Shown piece by piece: positions 61,557-64,000 of a DNA stretch of 64,000 nucleotides (its first letter is position 1; each line of letters opens with the position of its first letter). The stretch is taken from NCBI RefSeq assembly GCF_002022275.1, contig NZ_MSDF01000016.1, positions 126,301 to 190,300 of the forward strand. Reading direction: 5' to 3'. A program made the position numbers and the translations under genes. Source of the stretch: Pseudomonas fluorescens. GTDB taxonomy: Bacteria; Pseudomonadota; Gammaproteobacteria; Pseudomonadales; Pseudomonadaceae. Under the pieces are notes generated by a model, which ran no database searches, was not told the DNA's origin, and was given only the letters and a program-made list of their open reading frames with translations.

Positions 61557-62392
61557 GGCTGGTTCTCCATCGCAGGGCTGTAGACCCGCGGCGCACTTTT
61601 CTGCGGCAGGTGGATGAGATTGAGGTTATGCCGGCGGGCCCATTGCAGGGCGAGGCCGGTGGGCGACGACAGGCTGACCAGGGTCTGGATGCCTGCGCGC
61701 AATACTTTCTGAATCAATTCGAGGCTGCAGCGGCTGGTAACAATCGCCAGGCCGCCGTCGGTCGGAATTTTTTGGCGGATCAGCGCGCCGATCAATTTAT
61801 CCAGCGCGTTATGCCGGCCGATGTCTTCACGCCCCATCAGCAATTCGCCCTGGCCGTTCATGAACACGGCCGCATGCACCGCGCCGCTGTACTGGCCCAG
61901 CGGCTGAAACGCGCTGATGCGTTGACGCAGTCCATCGAGCCATTCGACTGGCGGCAAAGGCGCGCCCGGTAGCACTTGCAGGTCAGGCAATGCTTGTTCC
62001 ACGGCTTCTACGCCGCACAAACCGCAGCCGCTGGTGCCTGCGAGTTGGCGGCGTTGCTGTTTGAGGTTCCAGAACGCGCGGCTGGAAATCTGCACCTGAG
62101 CGTACTGGGCAGAGCCTGAGCCGCTGAGTTTCAGGTCATAAATGTCGCTAACGTCGGCGATAATGCCGCTGCCAATGCTGAAACCGACAATAAAGTCTTC
62201 AAGATCCGTCGGCGTTACGAGCATCACGGCCTGACTGATATCGTTGTAGGCAATCGCCAACGCCACTTCCTCCGCCAACGCGGTGCTGGCGACTTCGGTG
62301 TGTTCGAGGTTGCAATACTGATAGGTCTGGCTGGCGGTGGGCGCGGGCACTTCAGGGGCGGGCGCCGCGCAGACTGGGCGCTTGGCGTTCAT
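61553..62392 (-). CDS. fdhD: Formate dehydrogenase accessory sulfurtransferase FdhD
   Basis: 279 aa. It transfers sulfur from IscS to the Mo cofactor of FDH-type enzymes. The essential C-x-x-C is Cys123 and Cys126 in TSGCGLCGVEA. LEDFIVGFSIGSGIIADVSDIYDL is the conserved N-terminal core, and GREDIGRHNALDKLIGALI is the GDP/cofactor-binding motif. The N-terminal 25 residues are Ala/Pro-rich. It is upstream of and coupled to the FdhF-like gene, its obvious client. Confidence 0.94.
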   Translation of the reverse strand: MNAKRPVCAAPAPEVPAPTASQTYQYCNLEHTEVASTALAEEVALAIAYNDISQAVMLVTPTDLEDFIVGFSIGSGIIADVSDIYDLKLSGSGSAQYAQVQISSRAFWNLKQQRRQLAGTSGCGLCGVEAVEQALPDLQVLPGAPLPPVEWLDGLRQRISAFQPLGQYSGAVHAAVFMNGQGELLMGREDIGRHNALDKLIGALIRQKIPTDGGLAIVTSRCSLELIQKVLRAGIQTLVSLSSPTGLALQWARRHNLNLIHLPQKSAPRVYSPAMENQP

Positions 62393-62489
62393 GGGGCAGT
62401 ACCACCGACGGATTGATCAGTGTTTAGACTAGGCGCGACAAAGGGTCGCGTCTAATTGCCAGTACTGATCTATCGATAGATGGCGTCGA
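62393..62489 (-). promoter_or_regulatory. Spacer between lysR and fdhD with inverted repeats
   Basis: CGCGAC/GTCGCG (62434-62450), flanked by TTAGA/TCTAA (62424-62455), forms a stem with an asymmetric bulge. CTATCGATAG (62470-62479) is a 10-bp palindrome nearer the LysR stop. It could include a terminator or LysR-type operator for fdhD. No promoter consensus is certain. Confidence 0.4.
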
Positions 62490-63377
62490 TCAAGACGCTT
62501 TCTGCGATTTTTGAAACAGCGCGAAACACGCCTCTGCCAATGCCGAACGCGGTGCGCTGCGGCGCATGATCAGCCCCAAGCGCGCCAGCGTGTGGGCGTC
62601 TTCTATGGGTTGCAGGCGCAGGTGCTCGGTCAAGGCATCGAGCCCGCCGTCCAACGGCATCACCGCGCAGCACAAGCCGCCGTGCACGGCTTGTAACAAT
62701 TGATGGACCGCATCGGTTTGCAGCAGCGGTTGCGGGTTAAGGCCCCGGCTGTGGAAGTTGTGGTCGATGGATTGGCGAAAGTGCATGCCGCCGGTGAGCA
62801 TGCCCAGCGGCAGTTCGATCAACGCCTCCCAACTCAACGGCGTGTCGCCGAAGCTGAAAAACCGCTGGTCGTAGAGCAGTCCCATGCGGGTTTCGCCCAA
62901 GGCCAGCGAGTCGAAACGCTCGTTGTCCAAGCGCTCCAGATAAGAAACGCCGAGGTCCAGGCGGTTGCTCGCAAGTTGCTCAAGGATTTGCTCGGAGCTG
63001 AGTGCCGAGAGCTCAAAGCGCAGGCTCGGATGCTCTTTATGCAACTGCTGCATCAACGCCAAGGGGTCAAAGCTCGATAACGGCACCACACCCAGGCGCA
63101 ACGTACCTACCAAATTGCCGCGACAGGCCGCCGCCTCGGCCAGCAAGCCGTCATAGGCCGCCAACACGGTGCGGGCCCAAGCCAATACCCGCTCGCCCGG
63201 TGCGGTAAACCCTTCAAAGCGCTGGCCGCGATTGACCAAGGGAAGATCAAGCTCTTCTTCCAGGTTGCGCAGGCGCATCGACAGGGTTGGCTGGGTGATA
63301 TGGCAACGCGCCGCCGCCTGGCCGAAGTGACGTGTCTCGTCGAGGGCGATGAGGAATTTCAGCTGCTTGATGTCCAT
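62490..63377 (-). CDS. LysR-family transcriptional regulator (OxyR/CynR-like)
   Basis: 295 aa. The winged HTH is at 1-60: MDIKQLKFLIALDETRHFGQAAARCHITQPTLSMRLRNLEEELDLPLVNR. The effector domain runs from about 90 (GTLRLGVVPLSSFDPLALMQQLHKEHPSLRFELSALSSEQI). It is on the same strand and upstream of fdhD-fdhF-like genes, with a structured 97-base spacer, and may regulate them; cotranscription is also possible. The effector is unknown. Confidence 0.9.
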   Translation of the reverse strand: MDIKQLKFLIALDETRHFGQAAARCHITQPTLSMRLRNLEEELDLPLVNRGQRFEGFTAPGERVLAWARTVLAAYDGLLAEAAACRGNLVGTLRLGVVPLSSFDPLALMQQLHKEHPSLRFELSALSSEQILEQLASNRLDLGVSYLERLDNERFDSLALGETRMGLLYDQRFFSFGDTPLSWEALIELPLGMLTGGMHFRQSIDHNFHSRGLNPQPLLQTDAVHQLLQAVHGGLCCAVMPLDGGLDALTEHLRLQPIEDAHTLARLGLIMRRSAPRSALAEACFALFQKSQKAS

Positions 63378-63507
63378 CTTCGCTCCAGGCTTATACCGAT
63401 GGGGCAGGATTCTAGCGCGTTTGGGTCTTTGGTCGGGCTGGAACCCGGTTCTGTAGGACTGGTCTAGTCTTTGTCATCTGGAACTTAAACCCCAAGGAGA
63501 GTGCACC

Positions 63508-63948
63508 ATGAGTCTTTTAAGCTTTGTTAAGGAAGCAGGCGAGAAGTTGATTGACCTGCTGACGCCGGGAAATGCAAATGCTGGCGATGAGTTGAAAAAA
63601 CATATCGAAGCCGTCGGGCTGGGCAACCCGAACGTTCATGCCACCGTCGACGGTGACAAGGTGACGATCACCGGTGAAGTCGCCAGCCAGGAAGAGAAGG
63701 AAAAAATCATTCTGGCGGCGGGTAATATCGTCGGTGTGGCCAGTGTGGACGACCAGATTACCGTTTCCGGTCCAGTGGTGGTGGCTTCTCGGTTTGTCGT
63801 GGTGAAAAGCGGAGATACCCTGAGCGCGATCTCTAAAACGGTGTATGGCGATGCCAACAAGTACAACAAAATCTTTGAGGCCAACAAGCCGCTGCTCAAA
63901 GATGTGAATAAAATTTACCCAGGGCAGACGCTGCGTATTCCTGAGTAA
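63508..63948 (+). CDS. kbp: BON-LysM protein, Kbp (YgaU)-type
   Basis: 146 aa, SD AAGGAGAG. There is no signal peptide: the N-terminus MSLLSFVKEAGEKLIDLLTPG is an amphipathic helix. A BON domain is at about 25-88 (LKKHIEAVGLGNPNVHATVDGDKVTITGEVASQEEKEKIILAAGNI) and a LysM domain at about 95-145 (FVVVKSGDTLSAISKTVYGDANKYNKIFEANKPLL). In E. coli the homolog Kbp is a cytoplasmic potassium-binding protein that changes shape on K+ binding and is induced by stress. Its layout and length agree. Confidence 0.93.
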   Translation: MSLLSFVKEAGEKLIDLLTPGNANAGDELKKHIEAVGLGNPNVHATVDGDKVTITGEVASQEEKEKIILAAGNIVGVASVDDQITVSGPVVVASRFVVVKSGDTLSAISKTVYGDANKYNKIFEANKPLLKDVNKIYPGQTLRIPE

Positions 63949-63978
63949 TACACCTTAAAGCCTGTGTGAGTTGGCTTC

Positions 63979-64000
63979 TGTGGGAGCTGGCTTGCCTGCG
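63979..64000. repeat. REP head, cut by the window end
   Basis: TGTGGGAGCTGGCTTGCCTG starts here and runs off the edge. Just before it GTGTGAGTTGGCTTC looks like a degenerate second head, as in the nested REPIN at 45973-46090. Confidence 0.85.

Noticed and set aside
59286..61583. A 765-codon plus-strand open frame opposite the FdhF/YdeP-like gene
   Set aside because: It is a shadow of a GC-rich gene; composition (His, Val, Ala, Gln rich) and lack of SD argue against coding.
1..64000. CRISPR arrays, prophage, insertion sequences, tRNA or rRNA genes
   Set aside because: Repeats present are inverted REP-type, not spaced direct repeats; no integrase, transposase, phage structural genes or tRNA-like folds were seen.

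Overview
The window is a chromosomal segment of a fluorescent Pseudomonas, most likely of the P. fluorescens group. The reasons are the GC-rich coding bias, the pseudomonad gene families (SfnB, OprD-type porin, RimABK, TriABC-like pump, EpsC) and about twenty extragenic REP/REPIN repeats with the typical heads TGTGGGAGCTGGCTTGCC or TGTGGGAGCGGGCTTGCC. I see no rRNA, tRNA, CRISPR array, prophage, insertion sequence or replication origin.

Layout. 1-4672: the tail of a sigma-54 enhancer-binding protein that seems to lack its HTH, a MetQ-type binding protein, then a polar amino-acid/cystine ABC operon (two permeases, ATPase, lipoprotein SBP). 4772-11259: a lone OLD/RecF-like ATPase and a TriABC-like RND efflux operon with two adaptor lipoproteins. 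11491-13677: a secreted glycoside-hydrolase-like protein. 13784-21033 (minus strand): an organosulfur operon of two SfnB-type flavin oxidoreductases, a DszA/NtaA-type monooxygenase, MetQ-MetN-MetI and a methyltransferase, preceded by a candidate 20-residue leader peptide. 21158-21928: an unknown protein with two similar halves. 22301-26881: cystine importer TcyJLN, D-cysteine desulfhydrase DcyD and divergent serine acetyltransferase EpsC. 27254-29254: choline transporter BetT behind a 30-bp operator-like palindrome. 29258-34924: a small membrane protein, two SDR oxidoreductases, a LysR regulator, an OprD-type porin and an aldo/keto reductase. 35204-38658: taurine operon tauABCD. 38916-43427: gshA, a hotdog thioesterase and tex. 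43783-45954: ompR-envZ. 46124-48301: rimA-rimB-rimK, linking c-di-GMP to S6 glutamylation. 48418-53411: hslR, a PAP2 phosphatase, hslO, pckA and a DMT transporter. 53574-55449: three small accessory genes, including an orphan YhfG, and a hairpin-rich non-coding leader. 55822-58214: recQ and a thioesterase. 58363-63377: a glycine-zipper protein, a candidate small RNA, an FdhF/YdeP oxidoreductase with FdhD, and a LysR regulator. 63508-63948: a Kbp-type BON-LysM protein.

The first 40 kb is dominated by sulfur supply: uptake of methionine-like substrates, cystine and taurine; release of sulfur from organosulfur compounds, D-cysteine and taurine; then cysteine (EpsC) and glutathione (GshA) synthesis. 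The least explained elements are short and non-coding or micro-coding: the sulfur-operon leader peptide (20971-21033), the four-hairpin leader (54804-55040), the orphan terminator with candidate sRNA (58927-59034), the ompR-envZ spacer structure, and nested REPINs.
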